A DNA stretch of 64,000 bases, taken from the NCBI RefSeq assembly GCF_039536205.1, contig NZ_BAAAYL010000001.1, forward strand, positions 6,448,001-6,512,000, read 5' to 3'. Positions within the stretch are counted from its first letter, which is position 1. Each line of letters starts with the position of its first letter. Made by a program: the position numbers and the translations under genes. Under the pieces are notes generated by a model. The model worked only from the letters and a program-made list of their open reading frames with translations. It searched no databases and was not told where the DNA came from. This document shows, in pieces, positions 8,327 to 17,585 of this stretch. This DNA comes from Streptomyces sannanensis (GTDB lineage Bacteria; Actinomycetota; Actinomycetes; Streptomycetales; Streptomycetaceae).

Positions 8327-9112
8327 GTGAAGATCGCGCTCATGGACTCCGGAATCGGTCTGCTGTCGGCGGCCGCCGCGGTACGCCGGCTGCGGCCCGA
8401 CGCGGATCTCGTGCTCTCTTCCGACCCGGACGGCATGCCCTGGGGCCCCCGCACGACCGAGGACCTCACCGAACGCGCCCTCGATGTGGCGCGGGCCGCT
8501 GCCGCGCACCACCCCGACGCCCTGATCGTGGCCTGCAACACCGCCACGGTGCACGCGCTGGACACACTGCGCGCCGAGCTGGAGCCGGACATTCCGGTGA
8601 TCGGTACCGTGCCGGCCATCAAACCGGCCGCCGCCGGCGGCGGGCCCGTCGCGATCTGGGCCACCCCCGCCACCACCGGCAGCCCCTACCAGCGCGGTCT
8701 GATCCGGGACTTCGCGGGCGGCGTCGCCGTGACCGAGGTGCCCTGCCCCGGACTCGCCGACGGCGTCCAGGAGGCCGACGAGGCCGCGATCGACCGGGCC
8801 GTCGCCGCAGCCGCCGAACGCACCCCGCGCGATGTGACGGCCGTCGTCCTGGGCTGCACCCACTACGAACTCGTCGCCGAGCGGATCCGTGCCGCCGTCC
8901 AGCAGCCGGACCTCCCACCCATGGTCCTGCACGGCTCCGCCGGAGCCGTCGCCGCCCAGGCGCTTCGCCGCATCGGCGTGGGACCCGCGCCCGACGCCGA
9001 GCCGAGCGAAGCGCTGACCGTCCTGCTCAGTGGCCGGGAGTCCACTCTTCCGGCCACAGCGCTGCGGTACGTCGAGGGGCGCATGCTCGCTGTGGCCAGC
9101 CCCGCGCGCTGA
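8327..9112 (+). CDS. Glutamate racemase-type enzyme (Asp/Glu racemase family)
   Basis: A 261-residue protein starting at GTG 8327, with AAGGTGA just upstream. It carries both catalytic cysteine motifs of the Asp/Glu racemase superfamily, VACNTAT (about residue 68) and LGCTHYEL (about 183), and the N-terminal MDSGIGLLSAA loop. These enzymes interconvert L- and D-glutamate for peptidoglycan. Length and motifs fit MurI, but the N-terminus reads MDSGIG where classic MurI has the GVFDSGVGG type, and it lies apart from cell-wall genes. It may be a second racemase, so I leave the symbol empty. The family is firm; substrate preference is not. Confidence 0.82.
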   Translation: MKIALMDSGIGLLSAAAAVRRLRPDADLVLSSDPDGMPWGPRTTEDLTERALDVARAAAAHHPDALIVACNTATVHALDTLRAELEPDIPVIGTVPAIKPAAAGGGPVAIWATPATTGSPYQRGLIRDFAGGVAVTEVPCPGLADGVQEADEAAIDRAVAAAAERTPRDVTAVVLGCTHYELVAERIRAAVQQPDLPPMVLHGSAGAVAAQALRRIGVGPAPDAEPSEALTVLLSGRESTLPATALRYVEGRMLAVASPAR

Positions 9113-9196
9113 AGCGCCCGACGCCGTCTCATACCGTCGTCCGATTCTCCCCGCGCGCACATGCCGAGCCCGCGGATCCTGGGTACGCTCCACGGC

Positions 9197-9745
9197 ATGA
9201 GGGACCACCACCCCGAAGGCAGGACCCCGGCGGACCCCATCCCCGAGGTCTGGACGGGCAGCGCCACCAATCGTGCCCAGTGGCTGCTCGCCGTGGTCGG
9301 CGTGGGCTGTATGGCACTCGGTATCGAGCTGGCCGTCGTTTCGCCGTGGACCTCGGGCGTCGCACCGCTCGCTATGTCCGTGGTGGGCTGTGTGGCGGCG
9401 GGACTCCTCGTTCTCTTCGGCACCCTCGCCTTCGTCCATGTCGTGGTCAGGATCGACAGCCACGCCTTCGAAGTGCGCTGCGGCCACATCGGTCTGCCCC
9501 GCCGCAGGATCCCGCTGACCGAAGTGGTGGGAGCCGAGTACGTGCCCAGGGTCACCCCGCGTCAATGGGGCGGCTGGGGCTGCCGCTGGCGCCCCGAGAA
9601 GGGCACGGCGGTGGTCGTACGCAGAGGTGAGGGCCTGCGCCTCGAGCTCGGCGACGGTCATCTCTTCACGGTCACGGTCGACAACGCAGAGGCCGCGGTC
9701 CGCGTCGTCCGCTCCCGTCTGCGCATTCCGTCCGCCAACTCCTGA
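9197..9745 (+). CDS. Two-helix membrane protein, unknown function
   Basis: About 182 residues from ATG 9197. After a polar N-terminus come two hydrophobic segments (WLLAVVGVGCMALGIELAVV and a longer one around VVGCVAAGLLVLFGTLAFV), then a compact C-terminal domain with GLPRRRIPLTEVVGAEYVP, WGGWGCRWRPEKGTAVVVR and a beta-rich end. The PH-like pattern (residues about 85-180) resembles DUF3093/bPH-type membrane proteins, but I cannot assign a partner. The 5' extension of the frame to 9161 is not needed and is not conserved-looking. Confidence 0.7.
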   Translation: MRDHHPEGRTPADPIPEVWTGSATNRAQWLLAVVGVGCMALGIELAVVSPWTSGVAPLAMSVVGCVAAGLLVLFGTLAFVHVVVRIDSHAFEVRCGHIGLPRRRIPLTEVVGAEYVPRVTPRQWGGWGCRWRPEKGTAVVVRRGEGLRLELGDGHLFTVTVDNAEAAVRVVRSRLRIPSANS

Positions 9746-9895
9746 CGGGCCGGGGGCGCGACCCCGGCCGCACGCCACCCGGGCGTGCCGCCTCGGGCCA
9801 CCCTCCGCCCGGCGGGCGCGACCCTATCCATTGCTCAGCCGTCCTCGGCTCACCGGGCTGCCGCCCGCGCGGCAGGTCACCGTAGACTCCAGCAG

Positions 9896-11518
9896 GTGAG
9901 CGCCACCACCACCCCCACGGACGAGACCGGTCGGATCGCCCCGAGGACCGCCCCCCACTCCCGCGGCACCCGGCTGCTGCGACGCCTGGTACGACCCGCG
10001 GCGGCGGCGTTGGCCGGTGCGCTCCTCTATCTGAGCTTCCCGCCCCGGCCGCTGTGGTGGCTCGCCCTGCCGGCTTTCGCGCTGCTGGCCTGGTGCCTGT
10101 ACGGGCAGCGGATCCGGCCTGCGCTGGGGCTCGGATACCTGGCCGGGCTCGGCTTCCTGCTTCCGCTGCTGGCGTGGACGGGGGAGGAGGTCGGACCGGT
10201 GCCGTGGCTGGCGCTGGCCGCCGTCGAGGCGCTGTTCGTCGCGGCCGCCTGCGTCGGCATCGCCGTCGTGTCCCGGCTGCCGCTGTGGCCGCTGTGGGGC
10301 GCGGCCGTGTGGATCGCGGCGGAGGGAGTCCGGGCCAGGGTGCCGTTCGACGGTTTCTCCTGGGGCAAGATCGCCTTCGGTCAGGCGGACGGGTTGTTCC
10401 TGCCACTTGCCGCGGTCGGCGGCACCGCCGTGCTGGGGTTCGCGGTCGTGCTGTGCGGGCTCGGCCTCTTCGAGACGGCACGGCAGGTACGTGCGTACGT
10501 ACGTACCCGTGAAGTGCGCCGCACGGCGGCGGCCTTTGCCGCGCTCACCGTCCTGCTCCCCGTGACTGCCGCCCTCGCCGCCCGCCCCCTTGTCTCCGAC
10601 GAAGCGGAGGACGGTACCGCCACCGCCGCGGTCATCCAGGGCAACGTCCCGCGACTCGGCCTCGACTTCAACGCCCAGCGGCGTGCGGTCCTGGACAACC
10701 ACGCACGCCGCACCGTCGAACTCGCCCAGGACGTGAAGGCGGGCAAGGCGGCGAAGCCCGACTTCGTGCTGTGGCCGGAGAACTCCTCCGACCTCGACCC
10801 CTACCGCAATCCCGACGCCCGTGAGGTGATCGACCAGGCGGTCGACGCGATCGGGGTGCCCACGGTGGTGGGCGCCGTCGTCACGCCCGAGACCGGCCCG
10901 CTGCGCAACACTCTGATCAAGTGGGTGCCCGGCGCGGGCCCTGTCGACACGTACGACAAGCGGCACATACAGCCGTTCGGCGAGTACATCCCGATGCGGT
11001 CCGTCGCACGCCTCTTCAGCTCCGACGTCGACCGGGTCCAGCGGGACTTCGGACGGGGCTCGAAGGTCGGCGTGTTCGACCTCGCGGGCACCGAGGTCGG
11101 CCTGGTCACCTGCTACGAGGCGGCCTTCGACCGTGAGGTCCGGGACACGGTCGAGGCGGGCGGCCAGATCATCGCCGTACCGAGCAACAACGCGACCTTC
11201 GGGCTCAGCGAGATGACGTACCAGCAGCTGGCCATCGACCGGATCCGGGCCGTCGAACACAGCCGCGCCGTGCTCGTCCCGGTCACCAGCGGGGTCAGCG
11301 CGGTCATCCGGCCGGACGGCACGGTCGCGCAGCAGACCAAGATGTTCACCCCGGACGCCCTGGTCGCCGAGGTGCCGCTGCGCTCCTCGCTGACCCCGGC
11401 GACCCGGCTCGGCGCGCTCCCCGAGGCGGCGCTGGCCGCGCTCGCGGCGGCGGGCCTCGGCTGGGCGTCCGCACGCGGGCTGCGCAACCGGCGTCGCGCA
11501 GGGGAGGCCGCCCGTTAG
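9896..11518 (+). CDS. lnt: Apolipoprotein N-acyltransferase
   Basis: About 540 residues from GTG 9896 (AGCAGG ahead). The N-terminal ~200 residues hold six or so membrane segments (AAAALAGALLYLSFPPRPLW and following), and residues 240-500 form a nitrilase-type domain. The catalytic triad is visible: Glu in LWPENSSD, Lys in YDKRHIQPFGEYIP and Cys in GLVTCYEAAFDRE. Lnt transfers the third acyl chain to the N-terminal cysteine of lipoproteins at the outer face of the membrane. The gene is followed 10 bases later by a Nudix gene, probably on the same transcript. Many streptomycetes carry two Lnt copies; which one this is cannot be told here. Confidence 0.92.
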   Translation: MSATTTPTDETGRIAPRTAPHSRGTRLLRRLVRPAAAALAGALLYLSFPPRPLWWLALPAFALLAWCLYGQRIRPALGLGYLAGLGFLLPLLAWTGEEVGPVPWLALAAVEALFVAAACVGIAVVSRLPLWPLWGAAVWIAAEGVRARVPFDGFSWGKIAFGQADGLFLPLAAVGGTAVLGFAVVLCGLGLFETARQVRAYVRTREVRRTAAAFAALTVLLPVTAALAARPLVSDEAEDGTATAAVIQGNVPRLGLDFNAQRRAVLDNHARRTVELAQDVKAGKAAKPDFVLWPENSSDLDPYRNPDAREVIDQAVDAIGVPTVVGAVVTPETGPLRNTLIKWVPGAGPVDTYDKRHIQPFGEYIPMRSVARLFSSDVDRVQRDFGRGSKVGVFDLAGTEVGLVTCYEAAFDREVRDTVEAGGQIIAVPSNNATFGLSEMTYQQLAIDRIRAVEHSRAVLVPVTSGVSAVIRPDGTVAQQTKMFTPDALVAEVPLRSSLTPATRLGALPEAALAALAAAGLGWASARGLRNRRRAGEAAR

Positions 11519-11527
11519 GGTCGGGGC

Positions 11528-12004
11528 ATGGCAATCCCCGACTTCATCCGTGAGATAAGGGCCTCGGCCGGCCGGCAACTGCTGTGGCTGCCGGGCGTCA
11601 CCGCCATCGTCTTCGACGACCGGGGCAGGGTGCTGCTCGGGCAGCGGGCCGACAACGGCAGATGGTCGGTGATCGGCGGGATCGCGGAGCCGGGGGAGCA
11701 GCCCGCGGCCACCGCCGTACGCGAGGTGTACGAGGAGACCGCCGTGCGGTGCGTGGCGGAGCGGATCGTCCTGGTCCAGGCGCTGAAGCCGGTGACCTAT
11801 CCCAACGGCGACCGGTGCCAGTACATGGACATCACCGTGCGGTGCCGGGCCGTGGGCGGCGAGGCACGGGTCAACGACGACGAGTCGCTGGACGTGCGCT
11901 GGTTCCCCGTGGACGAGCTGCCCGCGCTCCATGAGTTCTCGCTCTTCCGGATCAAGCAGGCGCTCCTCGACGAACCCACATGGTTCGACACCATGGACTG
12001 TTAG
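11528..12004 (+). CDS. Nudix hydrolase
   Basis: A 158-residue single-domain protein. The Nudix box is GIAEPGEQ followed by REVYEETAV (residues about 54-76) and matches the consensus except for Ala in place of the usual Gly in the last EExGU part. The metal-binding REVYEE is intact. It starts ten bases after the lnt stop. Nudix enzymes hydrolyse nucleoside diphosphates linked to other moieties; the extended N-terminus (PDFIREIRASAGRQLLWLPG) is common in Streptomyces members of unresolved substrate. No specificity motif was recognised. Confidence 0.85.
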   Translation: MAIPDFIREIRASAGRQLLWLPGVTAIVFDDRGRVLLGQRADNGRWSVIGGIAEPGEQPAATAVREVYEETAVRCVAERIVLVQALKPVTYPNGDRCQYMDITVRCRAVGGEARVNDDESLDVRWFPVDELPALHEFSLFRIKQALLDEPTWFDTMDC

Positions 12005-12063
12005 AGAACTATGGGTATTGGCCACATCGGTTGACGGCTTCACCCCCGCCTAGGGTGCGGAAC

Positions 12064-12870
12064 ATGACCGCGCCCACCACACCGCCCGGACCCGTACCTC
12101 GCCCTGTCGCCCTCGACCTGGGTGGCCGTACCGCGCTCGTCACCGGAGCTGCCGGAGGCATCGGCCGCGCCTGCACACTCCGGCTCGCCGCCGCGGGTGC
12201 CAAAGTGAGGGCCATGGACCGGGACACGGCCGGCCTCGACACCCTGTCCGCGGACGCCGCCGGGCTGCCCGGATCCGTCGAACCGTTCCCGCTGGACCTC
12301 ACGGACCTCGACGCCGCCGAGCGGGCGGCCGCCGGCACGGACATCGTCGTGAACAATGCCGGACTGCAACTCGTCCGCTCCATCGAGGAGTTCCCGCCCG
12401 AGGTGTTCCACACCGTCCTCACCGTGATGCTGGAGGCACCCTTCCGGCTGATCAGGGGCGCCCTGCCGCACATGTACGGACAGGGCTGGGGCCGTATCGT
12501 CAACCTTTCCTCCGTGCACGGACTGCGTGCTTCCGCGTACAAGTCGGCGTATGTCGCCGCCAAGCACGGACTCGAGGGGCTGTCCAAGACCGCGGCCCTC
12601 GAAGGCGCTCCGCACGGGGTCACGTCCAACTGCGTCTGCCCCGGGTACGTCCGTACCCCGCTCGTCGAGAAGCAGATCGCCGACCAGGCCGCCGCCCACG
12701 GCATCACGGAGGACCGCGTCCTCACCGAAGTACTGCTCAAGGACTCGGCCCTCAAGAGGCTCATCGAACCGGACGAGGTCGCCGAGGCCGTCGCCTATCT
12801 GTGCACTCCGCAGGCCGGGTTCGTCACCGGAACCTCACTCGTCCTCGACGGCGGCTGGACCGCCCACTGA
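12064..12870 (+). CDS. 3-hydroxybutyrate dehydrogenase (short-chain dehydrogenase)
   Basis: A 268-residue classical SDR from ATG 12064. It has the NAD-binding TGAAGGIG, the NNAG motif, the catalytic Ser in NLSSVHGLRAS and Tyr-Lys in YVAAKHG, and the segment CPGYVRTPLVEKQI, which is characteristic of D-3-hydroxybutyrate dehydrogenases. The reaction is D-3-hydroxybutyrate plus NAD to acetoacetate. The next gene is a PucR-type regulator and the following opposite-strand gene an MHS-family organic acid permease, which fits a small 3-hydroxybutyrate uptake and oxidation unit. Confidence 0.9.
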   Translation: MTAPTTPPGPVPRPVALDLGGRTALVTGAAGGIGRACTLRLAAAGAKVRAMDRDTAGLDTLSADAAGLPGSVEPFPLDLTDLDAAERAAAGTDIVVNNAGLQLVRSIEEFPPEVFHTVLTVMLEAPFRLIRGALPHMYGQGWGRIVNLSSVHGLRASAYKSAYVAAKHGLEGLSKTAALEGAPHGVTSNCVCPGYVRTPLVEKQIADQAAAHGITEDRVLTEVLLKDSALKRLIEPDEVAEAVAYLCTPQAGFVTGTSLVLDGGWTAH

Positions 12871-12935
12871 CCGCCCGCGACCGAGTTTTCCACAGGGCTG
12901 GCGCGGCCGCCCGTATGACGGGTATCCCTTGGATC

Positions 12936-14813
12936 ATGTCGCACGATCACCAGCAGCACACCGACAGCGCGGAGCCCCCGGAGACGCCCTACCTGGAGCT
13001 TCTCGAGCGTGGCGCGGCGGCCGAGGCCTACGACCGGCCGGTGCTGCTGGCGCGCGCCAATGGCGCGGGACCGCAGGCCCTCGCCGCTCTCGAATCGGCC
13101 AAACAGCTCGCTCTGCGGGTCCGCGCCGAACTGGAGGAGCGGCGGCGCCGCGAGGCCGAGCTGTCCGCGCTCTTCGCGACCGCGCACGACCTCGCCGGGC
13201 TCCGCGACCTCGACGCGGTCCTGCGCGCGATCGTGCAGCGCGCCCGGTCGCTGCTGGGCACCGAGGTCGCCTACCTCAGCCTCAACGACACCGCCGCGGG
13301 CGACACCTACATGCGGGTCACCGAAGGCTCGGTCTCGGCCCGTTTCCAGCAGCTACGGCTCGGCATGGGGGAGGGCCTCGGCGGTCTCGTCGCCCAGACC
13401 GCACGCCCGTACGTCACCGCCAGCTACTTCGACGACGAGCGGTTCCTGCACACCCGTGCCATCGACTCCGGAGTGCGCGACGAAGGACTCGTCGCCATCC
13501 TCGGCGTTCCGCTGATGCTGGGCAGCAACGTCATCGGTGTGCTCTTCGCCGCCGACCGGCACGCCCGCGTCTTCGCACGCGAACAGATCGCGCTGCTCGG
13601 CTCGTTCGCCGCGCACGCCGCTGTGGCCATCGACACCGCCCACCTGCTGTCCGAGACCCGCTCGGCACTCGCGGAACTGGAGAAGGCAAACGCCATCATC
13701 CGCGACCACAGCGCCTCCATAGAACGCGCCTCCGACGTCCACGACCGCCTCACCCAGCTGGTCCTGCACGGAGGCGGCGTCCACGAAGTCGCCGAATCCC
13801 TGTCCGAAGTGCTCGACGGAACGGTCGAGTTCACCTCGACCGCCATCCCGGAGCTGGCCGGCACCGACGGCCACGTCACGGAACACGGCGACGACTGGGT
13901 GGCCGCCGTCTCCGCCGGCGGCGAGCTGCTCGGCGCGCTCGTCCTGCACGGCCACCCCGGACCGCTCGACCCCGTCGACCAGCGCACCCTCGAACGCGCC
14001 GCCATGGTCACCTCGTTGCTGCTCATCGCCCGCCGCTCGGCGGGCGAGGCCGAACAACGCGTCCGCGGCGAGCTGCTGGACGACCTGCTCGACGCCCCGG
14101 GCCGCGACCCCGGGCTCCTGCGTGAACGAGCCGCACGGCTCGGCGCCGACCTCGACGCACCGCACGTCGTCCTCGCGGCACGACCCGCCGACAACGCCAC
14201 CGCCGACCGTCAGCGGCTGTGGTCCGCCGCTTCCCATCTCGCGGCCACCCGGCGCGGCCTCGCCGCCGCACGCGACGGCGGCACCGTACTGCTGCTGCCG
14301 CTGGAGCGCGGCACCGACGCCTCCACCACCGCGGCCCGAATCGCCGCCCAGCTCGGCGACGCCGTACGGGCCGAGGTCACCGTGGGGGCCTCCTCCTGGA
14401 TACCGGTGCCGGCGGGGAACCCGCAGGCAGTCGCCGCCGCCTACACCGAGGCACAGCGATGCGTCGACGCCCTGCGGATACTCGGCCGCGGCGGTCAGGG
14501 CGCCGCCGCGGAGGACTTCGGCTTCCTCGGCCTGCTGCTCGCCGACACACGTGACGTCCCCGGCTTCGTACACCGCACCCTCGGCGCCGTCCTGGACTAC
14601 GACGCGCGCCGCGGCACCGAGCTGACCCGCACTCTGGACGCCTACTTCACCAGCGGTATGAGCCCGGCGCGCACCAAGGACCTACTGCATGTCCATGTCA
14701 ACACGGTCGCCCAGCGTCTCGAGCGCGTGTCCCAACTCCTCGGCCCGGACTGGCAGTCGCCCGAACAGGCCCTGGAGCTCCAGCTGGCGCTGCGACTGCA
14801 CCGCCTCTCCTGA
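12936..14813 (+). CDS. GAF-domain PucR/CdaR-type transcriptional regulator
   Basis: About 625 residues. The N-terminus includes a coiled stretch (AKQLALRVRAELEERRRREAE), then a GAF domain (about 75-225: GTEVAYLSLNDTAAGD, GLGGLVAQTARPY, AILGVPLMLGSNVIGVLFAADR), a middle region, and a C-terminal PucR helix-turn-helix (ELTRTLDAYFTSGMSPARTKDLLHVHVNTVAQRLERV). The HTH is well preserved. The start is probably ATG 12936; ATG 12915 is in frame. It follows the 3-hydroxybutyrate dehydrogenase gene by 65 bases on the same strand and faces the MHS permease gene, so it likely controls this catabolic unit, with the GAF domain sensing the substrate. Confidence 0.87.
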   Translation: MSHDHQQHTDSAEPPETPYLELLERGAAAEAYDRPVLLARANGAGPQALAALESAKQLALRVRAELEERRRREAELSALFATAHDLAGLRDLDAVLRAIVQRARSLLGTEVAYLSLNDTAAGDTYMRVTEGSVSARFQQLRLGMGEGLGGLVAQTARPYVTASYFDDERFLHTRAIDSGVRDEGLVAILGVPLMLGSNVIGVLFAADRHARVFAREQIALLGSFAAHAAVAIDTAHLLSETRSALAELEKANAIIRDHSASIERASDVHDRLTQLVLHGGGVHEVAESLSEVLDGTVEFTSTAIPELAGTDGHVTEHGDDWVAAVSAGGELLGALVLHGHPGPLDPVDQRTLERAAMVTSLLLIARRSAGEAEQRVRGELLDDLLDAPGRDPGLLRERAARLGADLDAPHVVLAARPADNATADRQRLWSAASHLAATRRGLAAARDGGTVLLLPLERGTDASTTAARIAAQLGDAVRAEVTVGASSWIPVPAGNPQAVAAAYTEAQRCVDALRILGRGGQGAAAEDFGFLGLLLADTRDVPGFVHRTLGAVLDYDARRGTELTRTLDAYFTSGMSPARTKDLLHVHVNTVAQRLERVSQLLGPDWQSPEQALELQLALRLHRLS

Positions 14814-14836
14814 GGCAGTCCGGGCCTCATATGCAC

Positions 14837-14872
14837 GTCCGCCGTGCCGACCTCGAGGCCGGCACGGCGGAC
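14837..14872. terminator. Bidirectional hairpin terminator between convergent genes
   Basis: GTCCGCCGTGCCG (14837-14849) pairs perfectly with CGGCACGGCGGAC (14860-14872) around a 10-base loop. It lies between the stop of the PucR-type gene and the stop of the opposite-strand permease gene, the expected place for a shared terminator. There is no T-run, which is usual in high-GC actinomycetes. Confidence 0.75.
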
Positions 14873-14893
14873 ATGTCCCACGGGCAGCTGGGG

Positions 14894-16270
14894 TCAGCCG
14901 GACTGAACGGGCGCGGCAGGCGCCGCGGTCCCGGCCGGCTCCTTCGACGAGACGTCGGCCAGATCCCGGCCCCGGGTCTCCTTCGCGCACGCGACGGCGA
15001 TCAGAGTCAGCACGGCGGCGAGGATGACGTACAGCGAGATCGGCGTGGAGCTGCCGTAGTTGTCGAGCAGCGCGACCGCGATGAGCGGCGCCGGAGCGCC
15101 TGCCGCCACCGAGGCGAACTGCGCACCGATCGAAGCTCCCGAGTACCGCATCCGCGTCGCGAACATCTCCGAGAAGAACGCCGCCTGCGGCGCGTACATC
15201 GCACCGTGCAGCACCAGGCCCACGGTGACCGCCAGCAGGAGCGCCCCGAAGTTCTTGGTGTCGATCAGAGTGAAGAAGGGGAACGCCCAGAGGCCGACAC
15301 CGGCCGCACCGATCAGATACACCGGCTTGCGGCCGATCCGGTCGGACAGCGCACCCCACAGCGGAATCACCGCGAAGTGCAGTGCGGAGCCGATGAGTAC
15401 AGCGTTGAGCGCGGTCTGCTTGCTCAGCCCGGTCTGCGTGGTGGCGTACACCAGGACGAACGCGGTGATCACGTAGTAGCTGATGTTCTCCGCCATCCGG
15501 GCACCCATGGCGACCAGCACGTCCCGCCAGTGATGCCGCAGCACCTCGACGAGCGGCATACGCTGCGCCGCGTCCGTGGACTTGCGCGCCTCCGCTTGCG
15601 CCAACGCGGCCTTGAACACCGGGGATTCGTCGACGGACAGCCGGATCCACAACCCGACGATCACCAGCACACCGGACAGCAGGAAGGGCACACGCCAGCC
15701 CCAGGACGTGAACGCCGATTCCGACAGCAGCGCCGTCAGGGCCGACAGCACACCCGTGGCCAGCAACTGCCCTGCGGGCGCGCCGGTCTGCGGCCAGGAC
15801 GCCCAGAACCCCCGCCGCTTCGCGTCACCATGCTCCGACACCAGCAGCACGGCCCCGCCCCACTCGCCGCCCAGGGCGAAGCCCTGGATCAGCCGCATCA
15901 CGGTCAGCAGCACCGGTGCGGCCGTTCCGACGGTCGCGTGGGTCGGCAGCAACCCGATGCAGAACGTGGCGCCACCCATCATCAGCAGGCTGATGACCAG
16001 CAGCTTCTTCCGCCCGAGCCGGTCCCCGTAGTGCCCGAACACCAACGCGCCCAGCGGCCGGGCCGCGAACCCGATCGCATAGGTGAGGAACGAGAGGAGG
16101 GTGCCGACGAGCGGGTCCGATTCGGGGAAGAACAGCTTGTTGAAGACGAGAGCGGCGGCCGACCCGTAGAGGAAGAAGTCGTACCACTCGATGGTCGTGC
16201 CGATGAGGCTTGCGGCGACGATCCGCCGGAGGTTCGCGGGCGGCGGGGGAGCGGTTGCAGAGGCGGCCAT
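14894..16270 (-). CDS. MFS transporter, metabolite:H+ symporter (MHS) family
   Basis: About 458 residues with 12 predicted membrane segments. The N-terminal signature GTTIEWYDFFLYGSAAALVF and the loop motif GHYGDRLGRKK are typical of the MHS family (ShiA/ProP/KgtP type), as is RLIQGFALGGEWGG. These proteins import organic acids or osmolytes with protons. It converges on the PucR regulator behind the 3-hydroxybutyrate dehydrogenase, so 3-hydroxybutyrate or a related acid is a plausible substrate (inference). I chose ATG 16270; a GTG at 16318 would add 16 residues without a better signal. Confidence 0.87.
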   Translation of the reverse strand: MAASATAPPPPANLRRIVAASLIGTTIEWYDFFLYGSAAALVFNKLFFPESDPLVGTLLSFLTYAIGFAARPLGALVFGHYGDRLGRKKLLVISLLMMGGATFCIGLLPTHATVGTAAPVLLTVMRLIQGFALGGEWGGAVLLVSEHGDAKRRGFWASWPQTGAPAGQLLATGVLSALTALLSESAFTSWGWRVPFLLSGVLVIVGLWIRLSVDESPVFKAALAQAEARKSTDAAQRMPLVEVLRHHWRDVLVAMGARMAENISYYVITAFVLVYATTQTGLSKQTALNAVLIGSALHFAVIPLWGALSDRIGRKPVYLIGAAGVGLWAFPFFTLIDTKNFGALLLAVTVGLVLHGAMYAPQAAFFSEMFATRMRYSGASIGAQFASVAAGAPAPLIAVALLDNYGSSTPISLYVILAAVLTLIAVACAKETRGRDLADVSSKEPAGTAAPAAPVQSG

Positions 16271-16477
16271 GAACACCACTTCCAGGCGATGGGCGGGGAC
16301 GATTGTGTGTCGCCACACCGTAGGAACGCGCAGGTGAGGGGCACATGTGGCGGGACACCACAGTTCTGCCTGCAGGAGTGAGCGTGCCGACCATGGGCGC
16401 GGTCGGCCCCTCCTCTGTGGACGTGGTGCGCAGGGGGATCACGGCCGTGCCAGGATGGCATCGGGAAGGGGGGTTTC

Positions 16478-17134
16478 GTGGACGAGTTGAGGCGATTCCG
16501 GCTGGCGCTGGCCGCGTGGGCGGCCGGCGGAGCGGGGGCGGGTGAGGCAGCCGCGGAGGCGCGGGAGCTGGCCGGCGGCGGTGTGCGGACGATCGTGCTC
16601 GTCGAGGGGAGTAGTGATCAGATCGCGCTCGAAGCGCTGGCCATGCGCTACGGCCGCGACCTCGGTGCGGAAGGCGTTGTGGTGGTGCCGCTCGGCGGTG
16701 CGACGAGCATCGGGCGTTTCCTGGATGTGTGCGGCCCTCCGGGGCTCGGCCTCCCGCTGGCCGGTCTCTGCGACATCGGCGAGGAGCGGCATTTCCGGCG
16801 GCATCTGGAGCGGGTCGGGCTCGGGTCCGGTCTCACGCACGCCGGACTGGAGACGCTCGGGTTCCACGTGTGCGTCGCCGACCTGGAGGACGAGCTGATT
16901 CGCGCTGTCGGGGCCGAGGGGGTGCAGCAGGTGATCGAGGCCCAGGGCGAGATGCGCCCCTTCTGCACCTTCCAGGGCCAGCCGGCACAGCGGGAAAGGC
17001 CCGTGGAGCACCAGCTGCGGCGCTTCATGGGCACGCACAGCGGCCGCAAGGCGCTCTATGCGCAGGCGTTGGTCGTGCACCTGGAACTCGAGCGCGTTCC
17101 CCGGCCGCTGGAGCGCCTGCTCACGCACGTCTGA
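16478..17134 (+). CDS. TOPRIM-domain nucleotidyltransferase/hydrolase-like protein
   Basis: A 218-residue protein from GTG 16478. A TOPRIM fold is suggested by the acidic strand TIVLVEGSSDQIALEAL (conserved Glu of LVEG, residues about 40-53), the GGATSIGRFL turn, and the paired acidic motif AGLCDIGEE plus CVADLEDELIRA. It resembles the C-terminal TOPRIM part of OLD-family nucleases but has no ATPase domain and no ATPase gene next to it. Stand-alone copies are common in Streptomyces. A function in nucleic acid processing is plausible, but whether it is active alone is unknown. Confidence 0.75.
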   Translation: MDELRRFRLALAAWAAGGAGAGEAAAEARELAGGGVRTIVLVEGSSDQIALEALAMRYGRDLGAEGVVVVPLGGATSIGRFLDVCGPPGLGLPLAGLCDIGEERHFRRHLERVGLGSGLTHAGLETLGFHVCVADLEDELIRAVGAEGVQQVIEAQGEMRPFCTFQGQPAQRERPVEHQLRRFMGTHSGRKALYAQALVVHLELERVPRPLERLLTHV

Positions 17135-17279
17135 CATGGCCGACGCCGTCGCCGTGCGGCCCCGTCAGAGGATCGGAGGAACGACGTCACGTCGGTGTGG
17201 GGTGTGGCGGTTTGTGAGGCGTTGTGCGCGCCAGTGGCAGAAAGGCCGCTCTGTTCCTCGGCCCGGCAGGCATGGAGCT

Positions 17280-17400
17280 GTAGATGACGAGCAGTCCGAG
17301 GTCGGTGAGCGGATCGCCGTCGACGTCCTGCCCGACCGCAAGGCGGACACCCTGGAGGCGTGGCTGCACGCCCACCCGGGCGTCGAGATCGTGAGACGGG
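17280..17400 (+). pseudogene. ISL3-family transposase fragment
   Basis: A short plus-strand run encodes VDDEQSEVGERIAVDVLPDRKADTLEAW (in pieces) and LHAHPGVEIVRR, the block around the second catalytic Asp of ISL3-type DDE transposases (usual form VLPDR.ADTLAAWL..HPGVEIVCRDRAG). The segments before 17280 and after 17400 are unrelated and no inverted ends are visible. The rest of the 17135-17585 gap shows no gene. A second ISL3 piece from another part of the protein occurs at 47.9 kb. Confidence 0.6.
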
Positions 17401-17585
17401 GACCGCCGGGTCCGCCTCCCGGGCCGCGGCCCCGTCGCCGGCGCAACTGCGTGCCGTACTCGTTGACGGTGGCGAGCCTGTCTGCGGAGTGTCCGGCCGC
17501 GCCGCCATCGCGGGCGAGGGACCGCCGCGAGCCCCGGCGCCGGGGCGGCCGTGCAGGGCTCGGCGGCTCCCGCCGGGACGGTGTC

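Noticed and set aside
7091..9778. 895-codon minus-strand frame spanning the glycosyltransferase and racemase
   Set aside because: Only the part from 8269 downwards codes a real protein (glycosyltransferase). The upstream extension is antisense to the racemase and the next gene.
9824..12043. 739-codon minus-strand frame opposite lnt and the Nudix gene
   Set aside because: No motif; the plus strand has catalytic residues of Lnt and the Nudix box in frame.
14894..16270. MFS gene as a drug exporter
   Set aside because: Motifs match the MHS symporter group and the context is 3-hydroxybutyrate metabolism, so uptake of an organic acid is the better reading.
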